A DNA stretch of 10,473 nt. It comes from Phoronis ovalis (taxonomy: Eukaryota; Phoronida; Phoronidae). Below, piece after piece: positions 1 to 6,479 of the stretch. Position 1 is the first letter of the stretch. Each line of letters begins with the position of its first letter. The notes below the pieces were generated by a model, which worked only from the letters and a program-made list of their open reading frames with translations, searched no databases and was not told where the DNA came from. Both the position numbers and the translations under genes were made by a program. The DNA is taken from contig JAOXYB010063201.1 of assembly GCA_028565635.1 (NCBI GenBank), positions 1-10,473 on the forward strand, in the 5' to 3' direction.

Positions 1-305
1 AATTCGAAGTAACTTTCATATGACGGGGAATACACATTCTGGTAAACATATTAAGTTTTCTTGACCGTATTTGCACCACTAAGGAAGTCAAATTTTAACG
101 ATTACCCTAACGAAGTCAAACTTCCAAACAACACCCCTTAGGAAGTGTCACACCTCCAAAAAAAACACCCCCTTTTCGTGATTTTAGCCAAAAAAACAGA
201 CCCTAAGCTAAAGCACGTTACGCGCTGCGGTTCGAAAAACATACCCTTTCACGCAAAATTTTGTTGGAACATGCATACCCACTTTCATATTGACCACCTC
301 TCCGG
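1..305 (-). mobile_element. Partial MITE-like element built of about 30-bp units, cut by the window edge
   Basis: Read on the minus strand, this stretch is a series of degenerate units, most beginning GGGT or GGGG and followed by a T-rich run. On the plus strand their ends fall at CCC clusters near 280, 246, 203, 172, 137 and 107, so spacing runs from 30 to 43 bp. The right-hand end (minus strand from about 303) carries GGAGAGGTG, which also occurs 28 bp inside the complete element at 5344. This supports a related family, although the unit sequences differ. The terminal CCGGGGGTACTC is not preserved here and the other end lies outside the window. The 78-codon open frame at 145-381 lies mostly inside these repeats and looks like chance. 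Confidence 0.55.
78..280. repeat. Degenerate tandem array, about 30-bp period
   Basis: Seven decayed copies are visible. The rightmost plus-strand copies share GGAAGTCA or GAAGTCA at 83, 112 and 142, a spacing of 28-30 bp, and each is preceded by a C-rich unit boundary. Copies further right share TACCC or GACCC boundaries followed by A-rich or T-rich runs. Identity between units is low apart from the boundaries, which fits an old array. Confidence 0.5.
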
Positions 306-519
306 GAGACAAACTAGTTCTTATTTAATATACTTCTATGCACTCAGAGGTTGTGGGACCAGTAATGACAAAATCTACTAAAGCCACGTAAGACAATATT
401 TAATTGCAAACAAGAAAAAAATACATACCTCAGATGGGAAGAATTGGGAAATATGTTTTTGCAATAGATTAGATAATTAATTTTGTCTTCACAATGATTT
501 GTATTTTTAATTATAATAA

Positions 520-535
520 ATGATTTTCAATTTAG
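520..535 (+). other. Splice acceptor of the terminal exon
   Basis: A T/A-rich tract ends in TTTCAATTTAG at 525-535, immediately before the protein-like frame that opens at 536. The repeat at 1-305 would therefore lie in the preceding intron. Confidence 0.5.
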
Positions 536-1072
536 CTGACTATTAAGTCTGGAATTACATTGGAGGTTCCTGAAACCGTTTCAAAAGAGCATTCACCAGA
601 TATGATTATTTGGATAACCAAATGAATATGTCAGACAAAGAATCACATGACACTCTTGATGGAGATTCGCTGCCAAATCATGTTAATGAAAGGTCTGCCA
701 TTGGTGACATTGGAATAGATACACCTCCCAATACACCCACCATGTTGGAAGATGACTCATCGCAAAATGGATTCGAAGTGATGCCATTGGGATACTATTT
801 GTCAAAAACAGCACCACCTGCATTGGACGGAACTGCAAAACCTGGAACTGAAGAAAAGCAGAAAAAAAGAACCTCGTGTTGTAAATTAAGTTTTCACCAT
901 ATCACAATTTTTTAGCTTTTTATTACTCGCCATTGCATCTATATTAGTCATGGAGGAGGGTATTATACAGCATTCCCTCCTTGATGGTATTAGAAAAAAC
1001 GATACCGTTCAGAATTATTCGTCTGCAAAAGAGTTTGTTACAGAGAAAGTTAACTCTGTTTTAAAGAAATAA
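536..1072 (+). CDS. Terminal exon of a type II single-pass membrane protein, with two apparent frameshifts
   Basis: I do not recognise the family. The sequence before 536 is a good intron end: T-rich, finishing TTTCAATTTAG. Three consecutive open stretches then make a protein-like reading. Frame 2 from 536 gives a stretch like GITLEVPETVSKEHSPDM. Frame 1 from about 605 to 912 is acidic and Ser/Thr/Asn-rich, with two TP sites (DTPPNTPT) and ends in a basic cluster KQKKR followed by two cysteines. Frame 2 from 914 gives a hydrophobic helix (FSFLLLAIASILV) and a 37-residue tail ending in VNSVLKK and a TAA stop at 1070-1072. The tail holds two N-glycosylation sequons, NDT and NYS. Basic residues before the helix and sequons after it suggest the N terminus is cytosolic and the C terminus luminal or extracellular. 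Joining the frames needs one base gained near 605 and one lost in the T6 run at 908-913. Either sequence error or gene decay would explain this. Upstream exons lie outside the window. Confidence 0.6.
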
Positions 1073-2310
1073 AAACATCTCAAGCTTGTAATTTTGTTTC
1101 CAGAATTTTTAAGGCAAAAATGATAAACCTTTATTTACAGTGTCATTGAATGGTAGCTTGTATTCATATAAAAAATGCAATTGGGAGTTTTATTTTGTAA
1201 TGGAATAGCAGTGAGAAGTTTATTGCTGGGTCAAAACCCAAGTTTATAGCTAGTGACATCTAGTGTAAAACACAATTCAGACTGGGTGCCTTTATTTTAC
1301 TTGCCAGTTTTGGCATGGAAAAGGATCACCATTTTTTAGGAAAATGCCTGTTACTGTCTTGTAGTTAGTAGTGAAAAGTTTGTACTAAGTGATTGTCAAT
1401 GTTGTTCCAGATCAGAGAACAAAAATCTTAAATGCTTGTGATTGAAATAATTTTCTACGCTTTTGGCAAGGTATAAGTTAGATTAAAATTTAGTTCTTAG
1501 ACTGTGCTTTTTGTGAGATGTTCTGGAAACTGAGGGAAACATGTAGTCTAAAAATTATTAAAATAACATGGATATGTCCTGGTTTTCTACTTATGAGTGC
1601 CAGGTATGATTGCCTTCTCCTCAAACAGATTTATAAATGATACACTGAACAAATGAAAACTTTATTGTCTCAACATTAGAAGGTATAATATGCATTCCAA
1701 TCTATATATTTTGTCTGGTTGTTTTGGCTTCTTTCTGTAAAGGATAAGTGCATGAGATAAACAGAAACCTGATGTAGATATCAGTTGATCCAAATCAAAC
1801 AGTGACTTTAACTAAACTCTTAAATATGCTGATTTGTAAAATATAATGAACCTTGTATGTAGATAGTAAATTTTTGGAATTATTATTTCAAAATATTAGG
1901 TGCTAGATTTAAATTAGTTTTTATTTTGAAAGATTTACCAAATGTATCTTGTGGTTTACATACCTTACTGAAATAAATGCATTGATGATGACTCAGATTA
2001 TAATATATTTTTGAAGAATTCATGATGTAATAAATATTAATGTAAATCTGTGAGTCTGAATGTAATGCATTGATATCAGTACTTTAAGCATAATATGATT
2101 TTACAAAATGCTATTTGTAAAAGTGCTACTTGTTTTGTAATTAGGATGATGACTGTATGTTTTTAAATTGCATGGTGCACATAATAAACCAGTAATCCTT
2201 TTAATGGGCACAGTTCTGTCTTTAAATTAATCCTGTAAATAGGAACTTTCTAATGGATTCAACAGCTCAAATGTCTTTGAAATATTTTATAATTAAGCAG
2301 TCTTAATAAA
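1073..2310 (+). other. Probable 3' UTR of the membrane-protein gene
   Basis: No coding stretch of note is visible over about 1.2 kb. The plus strand carries more T than A and more G than C through most lines, a bias typical of a transcribed strand, and CpG is very rare. Poly(A) hexamers AATAAA occur at 1972-1977, 2183-2188 and 2305-2310. The last is followed at once by a T/GT-rich run (TTTTTGTTGTTTGC), as downstream elements often are. I cannot tell which hexamer is used, and AATAAA is frequent by chance in such AT-rich DNA. Confidence 0.4.
2183..2188 (+). terminator. Candidate poly(A) signal AATAAA
   Basis: An exact hexamer about 1.1 kb after the stop codon, followed 20-35 bp later by a GT-rich segment (GTTCTGTCTTT). 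It is one of several candidates. Others lie at 1972, 2305, 2962 and 3229. Confidence 0.3.
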
Positions 2311-2325
2311 TTTTTGTTGTTTGCT

Positions 2326-2569
2326 TAGAGGACAATCTGGCCAGTACTTTCTACAAAAACTTCTGATAAAATTTTTTGTAGAAAAAAACAAAAGAAATAA
2401 AAGAGATCTTCCAACTTTGTTGCTGGAATCCATAATAAATGCCCAGGGTGTATATTTGAAAACATACAGTAGTAAGCACATGATTATGTTAGATAGTAAG
2501 AATGTGCGAATCCTGTACTTGCGTCAATTGGGTAAATTAGGTGCAGATAGTTTTCTGGATTTATTTTAA
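2326..2569 (+). other. Open frame behind an acceptor-like site, doubtful
   Basis: The frame is open for about 80 codons to a TAA at 2567-2569 and is preceded by TTTTTGTTGTTTGCTTAG, which looks like a splice acceptor. There is no ATG at its head. The product would be Lys- and Leu-rich, with stretches such as NKRNKRDLPTLLLES. The complementary strand is also open over much of it, and base composition matches the surrounding UTR-like DNA, so a chance frame is more likely than a real terminal exon. AU-rich ATTTATTATTTATT follows at about 2616. Confidence 0.15.
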
Positions 2570-2570
2570 T

Positions 2571-3054
2571 TGTTTGTTGTGCTAAGCGCTTATTTTTCGT
2601 GTTGTAAAGGTGAACTATTTATTATTTATTATCAAAAATTCATTCCTAGAGCTTTATTTTTAGACCTGGCTTTAAATGATAGTTATACAATGTACTTCTT
2701 GCTGTTCGTATCTATATTTGAGTTATGATACTGAGTCATTAAAGCTTTTTATTCTCTTGGCTTCTCATGCACCAACTGAATACCGTATTTTTATAAGAAC
2801 TGGGACAAATGGAAGCCAGGTCGTCTAATTTTATGCCTAAATTCTGTCATTAAATATAACTAGGAAATTTTGATGACTCGTAGGTGTCTGTTTTCAACAA
2901 GCACGCTATTTGTGTCCTCGTCTGTTACACTGAGGGTTAATTTAAAAGTTCTTAATATGCTAATAAAATCAAGGTATTATCTTATTAAATTTATTTTGCC
3001 TTAAGTGTTTGACTGTACATCCGTTTTTATTCCGAAAAGTGCATGAGAAATTGT
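2571..3054. other. Non-coding AT-rich stretch
   Basis: I see no gene here. It continues the CpG-poor, T-rich composition of the preceding 3' UTR-like DNA and has one further AATAAA at 2962-2967. If a distal poly(A) site is used (for example 3229-3234), this would be part of the same 3' UTR. Confidence 0.35.
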
Positions 3055-3100
3055 TCCGGGAGCACAGACATAAATGGTGACTGTACATATGTGCCGCCAC
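3055..3100 (+). mobile_element. Eroded end of a MITE-like element
   Basis: TCCGGG at 3055, GACT at 3079 and GTGCCGCC at 3091-3098 lie in the same order and nearly the same spacing as in the complete element: TCCGGG at 5344, GACT at 5367, GTGCCGCC at 5379. The offsets are 24 and 36 here against 23 and 35 there. The inner sequence has diverged and no partner end is evident, so this is at best a solitary relic. Confidence 0.35.
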
Positions 3101-3393
3101 ATGAGCTCCCTTGTTTCAGCCGTCACTTTTACTATAAGAGTTATAATTACATTTTTTGTTTATTTTAACAACTTTTACCATGAGTTGTACTTGTAGATAA
3201 TTTTTTTTACCGTGGTTAATATATTTCCAATAAATGATTCTTTATCGCTGGGCACCACAGCTTTTGGTGTAATTTTCCATGCAGGATTTAAAAACTATTT
3301 TTGCCCTGAGGTTCCGGAGGGGCACTGCCATCCAGAGTGAGTATACAAACGTGCCGTACGGTTTTTCGAGCTTCTTGTAGCGCTATGGCAGAG

Positions 3394-3609
3394 TCAAATG
3401 ATACCGCCAAACTTCAAATACAACAAAACAAGTATATATACCCTTTTGCCCAGGCCATCCGTGACGTGTGGTACTGTAAGTTGTTCTAATCCACAGTAGA
3501 TATACTGACCATCGTGTGCACGAGCTGTCATTTCCGCGTACTGGAGTAACTTTCGAGGAAAAACACGGAAAGATTTCCACACACGAATGATGCCTCGAAA
3601 CGTGATCAT
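3394..3609 (-). CDS. Uncertain small ORF, basic N terminus, hydrophobic C terminus
   Basis: An ATG-initiated frame of 71 codons on the minus strand. The N-terminal 23 residues are rich in Arg/Lys with Ile, Trp, Phe and no acidic residue (MITFRGIIRVWKSFRVFPRK), which resembles a mitochondrial targeting peptide. The middle is ordinary globular-looking sequence and the C terminus is hydrophobic (VYILVLLYLKFGGII). A GT following AAAAGG at about 3440 could be a weak splice donor. In that case only the first 54 or so residues would be coding. I recognise no family. A second frame on the same strand is open over almost the same interval, which weakens the case. Confidence 0.22.
   Translation of the reverse strand: MITFRGIIRVWKSFRVFPRKLLQYAEMTARAHDGQYIYCGLEQLTVPHVTDGLGKRVYILVLLYLKFGGII
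3433..3440 (+). promoter_or_regulatory. TATA-like box in a CpG-rich stretch
   Basis: TATATATA lies in a 420-bp stretch (3301-3720) with about 26 CpG dinucleotides, in contrast to the CpG-poor DNA before it. On the plus strand it stands about 230 bp before the candidate first coding exon at 3668. The motif is palindromic and could equally be a chance AT run. Confidence 0.2.
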
Positions 3610-3667
3610 AGAATATCGTTCATAGGATATCCATCCATGCTACTAAGTGGAAAACGACGATCCGGGT

Positions 3668-3718
3668 ATGAAGAGTTCGACTAGAGAATCGGGAAAAGGG
3701 ATCGTTAGCGAGGAAAAG
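3668..3718 (+). CDS. Candidate first coding exon with splice donor
   Basis: ATG at 3668 starts 17 codons (MKSSTRESGKGIVSEEK) that end exactly in phase 0 at AAAAG, followed by the donor-like GTAAGC at 3719-3724. The exon lies at the end of the CpG-rich stretch and downstream of a TATA-like box at 3433. In the unspliced reading a stop follows within four codons, so only splicing would give a protein. No matching downstream exon in phase 0 was found in the window, and a 17-codon frame can arise by chance. Confidence 0.2.
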
Positions 3719-4228
3719 GTAAGCGAATAAGGAATATGTACATGGAATTTATTTCTTTTATACTAAATTAATTTTTTTTAGATATTTTGCCTTGTAATTG
3801 ACATAAGTCTAAACCAGAAAATATGTGTATCACGTTTCCAGAAATTACCATATCATTTAATAGGAAAATCAAATTTATAAAATAACAACCCCTTGTCCGA
3901 TCCCCTGCAGACATATCTTCAATTCAGAAACGTTTTTCTGCAGCTAACGGGATATAAAACATATTCCGACAGAATCAAGATTCCTGTTGTACCTGTATGT
4001 GCCGAGAATGAATATGTGCTTTATGTTTAATAGTGTTTTTTTTATATATTTTAAGTTATAAGACAAGTGCTGTTTTTATTTGCAATTTTTATTAAAATTT
4101 TACATTTCGTCTTCGCTTTGTTCTACAAATATGCTCAATACAACATTACGCATGCGTACTTCAATGCCGCAGATATATAGATACCTAGAAACAATACAGC
4201 GCAGGTCTATTTTGACAAGCTTTGACGA

Positions 4229-4234
4229 TTTATT
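4229..4234 (-). terminator. Candidate poly(A) signal for the 165-residue membrane protein
   Basis: TTTATT on the plus strand reads AATAAA on the minus strand, about 300 bp after the stop codon at 4532. I noticed no nearer AATAAA between the stop and this site. A variant hexamer could also serve. Confidence 0.3.
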
Positions 4235-4331
4235 CAGTGTTGTACTTTAAAAACATTGCAATACCGGTCGTCATATGTTGATCTCAGACTGCATATTTAG
4301 TAAAATGCTAAAAATTCATGCGTACGTGAAC

Positions 4332-4351
4332 GATGCATGATTCCATGCATC
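4332..4351. repeat. Perfect hairpin, 8-bp stem and 4-nt loop
   Basis: GATGCATG, loop ATTC, then CATGCATC. It lies about 180 bp beyond the stop of the minus-strand gene, inside its probable 3' UTR. No T-run follows on either strand. A function is not evident. Confidence 0.5.
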
Positions 4352-4531
4352 ATATGAAATGGTTGAGCGAGAAAATGTATAGCTTATGATCACGCACATA
4401 TATTGTTTTTTCCGTTGTTTTTTGAATATGTTTATGAAATTGCAATCAATCATTATTTGAGGTGACACAATAATCTCTTATCCTGTTGTATTAGTGGACG
4501 CAGACATATCGGTCCTTTTCCTACTATACTT

Positions 4532-5029
4532 TCACTGACTTCGTCGCATAATTAATTCCCTTTCAGTTTTTATTAATTTTCCAACTTGATAGATTATAAA
4601 CGCAAAAATCGCTGCAGCAATTATGACAGCAAACGGACATCCGAAGCAGGATGGCTGCCACAAAAAAGAAATCGTCGGAAATATTAGTTTTCGCATGTAA
4701 ACACAACACAAAATAAGTCCGGACAGTATTCTTCTTATCACCCGAGTGTAAATAAGTTGACAGCAGAGTCCAGCATAATATGAAGCCCAGTACAAAAGCC
4801 TGTTTATAGGAAATAGAAGCAGCGACGCGTAATGAGCGACACCGTGGACGGTCGAGAGAAACACAGAAGCAATGTAATAAAGTACATAAGCAAGCAGGTG
4901 AGGTGATACTGCTATGGCGATGATCACAGCAATTAATAGAATTCCCAAAAGTTTTGTGGTGAATGATCGCCGTTCATACAAAGATCGTAACCTGCAGGAT
5001 ATATCACGTGCTAATCTTGTTGATGCCAT
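4532..5029 (-). CDS. Small multi-pass membrane protein of unknown family, single exon
   Basis: An uninterrupted frame of 165 codons from ATG to TGA, by far the longest in the window and in a more CpG-rich setting than its flanks. The ATG is followed by G at +4. The N terminus (residues 1-26) carries seven Arg/Lys and no hydrophobic stretch. Strongly hydrophobic segments lie near residues 27-43, 45-60, 67-93, 101-120 and 132-150. Basic clusters at 96-100 (RVIRR) and 113-114 separate the later ones. The last 15 residues are again charged (KLIKTERELIMRRSQ), so both ends are probably cytosolic and four helices would fit better than five. Six Cys occur, among them CC pairs at 89-90 and 108-109 and a CFGC motif at 128-131 just before the last helix. 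I recognise no family and assign no function. A TATA-like box upstream and AATAAA downstream support a real transcription unit. It could be a lineage-restricted gene. Chance is unlikely at this length in AT-rich DNA. Confidence 0.65.
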   Translation of the reverse strand: MASTRLARDISCRLRSLYERRSFTTKLLGILLIAVIIAIAVSPHLLAYVLYYIASVFLSTVHGVAHYASLLLFPINRLLYWASYYAGLCCQLIYTRVIRRILSGLILCCVYMRKLIFPTISFLWQPSCFGCPFAVIIAAAIFAFIIYQVGKLIKTERELIMRRSQ

Positions 5030-5137
5030 TTGCTAGGTTGCAAAAAAATTCACAGCCAAAAATTGGTAAAATTCTTCTCCTTCCTATCGTTAAGATTTGT
5101 TTTAATTCTTTTCGTCCAGGCAAATATGATTGTAGGA

Positions 5138-5145
5138 ATTATATA
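5138..5145 (-). promoter_or_regulatory. TATA-like box upstream of the 165-residue protein
   Basis: The minus strand reads GGGTATATAATTCC here, ending about 109 bp before the ATG at 5029. Transcription starting 25-30 bp downstream would give a 5' UTR of about 80 nt. The placement is sensible, but TATA-like strings are common in AT-rich DNA. Confidence 0.35.
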
Positions 5146-5337
5146 CCCACGTTTGTGTATGCCTAATTAAGCATCATTAGTTCCTTCATGTTTTCATTAT
5201 TCCACAGAAATGTCGTGCACATGTTCTTTCTTTTTGACGTCAGAATCGATGATAGTCTAATTATGTCATGAATACCAAACAATAAAATTTAACAGAGAAA
5301 ATTGAATTAGAATGCCATTATGAAAAATTGAGGACCA
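5146..5337. other. Non-coding spacer
   Basis: No gene seen. A palindromic TGACGTCA-like core (TTGACGTCAG at about 5235) lies about 90 bp upstream of the TATA-like box of the minus-strand gene. TGACGTCA is the CREB/ATF site known from animals, so this could be an upstream element. Confidence 0.25.
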
Positions 5338-5343
5338 AACAAG
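5338..5343. repeat. Left target-site duplication AACAAG
   Basis: This exact 6-bp match to 5740-5745 flanks the inverted ends of the element between them, as expected for a cut-and-paste insertion. Confidence 0.5.
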
Positions 5344-5739
5344 TCCGGGGGTACTCAAAATTTTTTGACTACGGAGAGGTGCCGCCCAACACTATCCAAA
5401 ATGTTAGCTTGTGGTAGCAAACGCAATCCAATTTTTTTTTTGAAATTTTAGGGCAGCAATCCAAATTTTGTGAAATATAAGGGTAGCAATCCAACATTTT
5501 AAAATATTTGAGTATAGCAATCCATTTTACGATGACTGATACAAACCAAATTCCAAAATTTATTTATGGATACAAACTTAAAATTAATCCAAATTATTTA
5601 CTGTAAGCAGCGGGTAGCAATCCAAATTTTTTAATATCTTTACGGTAGTAATCCAAAAAATACAGTAAGAAGTATACAATCCAAATATAAAACTAGGCTG
5701 CTCGCCCCCACCAAAAAATAACTTGAGTATCCCCGGGCG
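5344..5739. mobile_element. Complete MITE-like non-autonomous DNA transposon, 396 bp
   Basis: The left end CCGGGGGTACTCAA (5345-5358) pairs with CCGGGGATACTCAA read inward from 5738, with 13 of 14 bases matching. Similarity continues loosely for about 43 bp on each side, to GGAGAGGTGCCGCCC on the left and GGTGGGGGCGAGCAGCC on the right. The body consists of degenerate 30-bp units and has no coding frame. AACAAG stands directly outside both ends. The size, lack of coding and inverted ends fit a MITE. I recall elements with the same ends and GGGT-type units in marine invertebrate genomes but cannot name the superfamily from sequence alone. The A/T-rich interior shows no internal promoter. Confidence 0.75.
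5411..5682. repeat. Internal tandem array, 30-bp period
   Basis: The core GGGTAGCAATCCAAATTTT recurs with variation. The clearest copies start at 5451, 5481, 5511, 5612, 5643 and 5671, with spacings of 30, 30, 101 (about three decayed units), 31 and 28. A first, disrupted copy lies near 5412. Units between 5535 and 5600 are decayed but keep ATCCAAATT or ACAAACC traces. The regular spacing shows tandem amplification inside the element. Confidence 0.7.
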
Positions 5740-5745
5740 AACAAG
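5740..5745. repeat. Right target-site duplication AACAAG
   Basis: A perfect copy of 5338-5343, directly outside the right inverted end of the MITE-like element. Confidence 0.5.
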
Positions 5746-5764
5746 ACCCCTCCCCTAAGTTCTT

Positions 5765-5815
5765 TCCTTTCACGAAAGGACAAGTTTTACATAATACCTT
5801 TCACCACAGGACAGG
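5765..5815. repeat. Direct repeat, 31-bp spacing, with a short hairpin
   Basis: The 19 bases at 5766-5784 (CCTTTCACGAAAGGACAAG) recur at 5797-5815 with 16 matches. The first copy also forms a perfect 7-bp stem (TCCTTTC, AC, GAAAGGA). The spacing resembles the unit length of the adjacent element, so this may be a relic of an older copy beside it. Confidence 0.4.
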
Positions 5816-6360
5816 CTGTGCGAAAACGTGCACGCTGCATTTGTACTAGACTGACATCAGTCGTTAGAAACATTGATTGGAAGTTTTTTAATAAATGCAT
5901 TATAGGACTAAAATACATAAAACAATTGCGAGAATAAACTGGTAAGCTCTCTGCAAAAGCTGTTTATAATGCTTAAAGTTGAATATACTATCATATGTTT
6001 ATGTGGTCTACTGTATGTTTGTGCTTTATATATATTTCTAACTGTGTAACGCTAGGAGTGCCATATATTTTTCTCCTTTAAATTCAAAGCTAAGACTACC
6101 AGATTATTTTGTCCTTTACATTAAATTTTTAGACAAATCTTTTAAATGCCTTTTTAGGAAAATTATTTCTTAGAAAAAAAAAATTACACATCTTAAACTA
6201 CAGAGCCGACTAACATTAGTCTACATTTGTACAAGCAATTTCTTAGCTAAGAAATTTGGCTTTTGCTTTTGACCTGTAAATAACATTTTAACCGCTAGGA
6301 TAACTCTAATCGACAAGGACTGCATATATATAATTTGATCGTTTTGTGATACGCAATCCC
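5816..6360. other. AT-rich intergenic stretch
   Basis: No supported gene. A 70-codon minus-strand frame at 6221-6433 starts inside the inverted repeat at 6361-6436, has no protein-like composition and no flanking signals, and I regard it as chance. Confidence 0.4.
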
Positions 6361-6436
6361 AGCATGTCGCATTCTGTGAATGAACAATGACGTAGTTCTG
6401 CATGCGATCACGCGACTCATTCACAAAACGCATGCT
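6361..6436. repeat. Imperfect inverted repeat, arms about 20 bp, 33-bp spacer
   Basis: The left arm 6361-6383 ends in TGTGAATGA, which pairs perfectly with TCATTCACA at the start of the right arm 6417-6436. The outer parts, AGCATG and CATGCT, also pair, with small gaps between. The spacer holds TGACGTAG and CACGCG, and an AP-1-type TGAGTCA overlaps the right edge (6436-6442). It could be a small MITE relic or a protein-binding cluster. Confidence 0.5.
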
Positions 6437-6463
6437 GAGTCAAAACCAAAAAAAAATCTTATG

Positions 6464-6479
6464 TTCTTTGATCAAAGAA
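6464..6479. promoter_or_regulatory. 16-bp perfect palindrome with two TCF/LEF-type sites
   Basis: TTCTTTGATCAAAGAA reads the same on both strands and contains CTTTGAT on each strand, the core recognised by TCF/LEF factors of the Wnt pathway. It lies 22 bp beyond an AP-1-type motif. No neighbouring gene start is evident, so an enhancer role is only a possibility. Confidence 0.3.

Noticed and set aside
78-280. CRISPR-like array of 30-bp units
   Set aside because: Units are contiguous and degenerate, with no conserved repeat alternating with unique spacers, and the window is animal-type DNA.
145-381. 78-codon plus-strand frame
   Set aside because: Lies mostly within the degenerate repeat units, with no protein-like composition or splice signals.
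610-621. TTG at 610 as a start codon of the membrane protein
   Set aside because: Animal genes start at ATG. The frame continues upstream of 610, and protein-like sequence in another frame precedes it from the acceptor at 535.
876-915. 40-bp intron that would join the two frames of the membrane exon
   Set aside because: Very short for an animal intron, with a poor donor (GTGTTG). A one-base indel in the T6 run is simpler and keeps a longer hydrophobic helix.
2293-2481. 62-codon minus-strand frame
   Set aside because: Mirror image of the AT-rich frame on the plus strand, in a UTR-like stretch.
4963-5166. 67-codon plus-strand frame
   Set aside because: Overlaps the start and promoter of the better supported minus-strand gene, with unremarkable composition.
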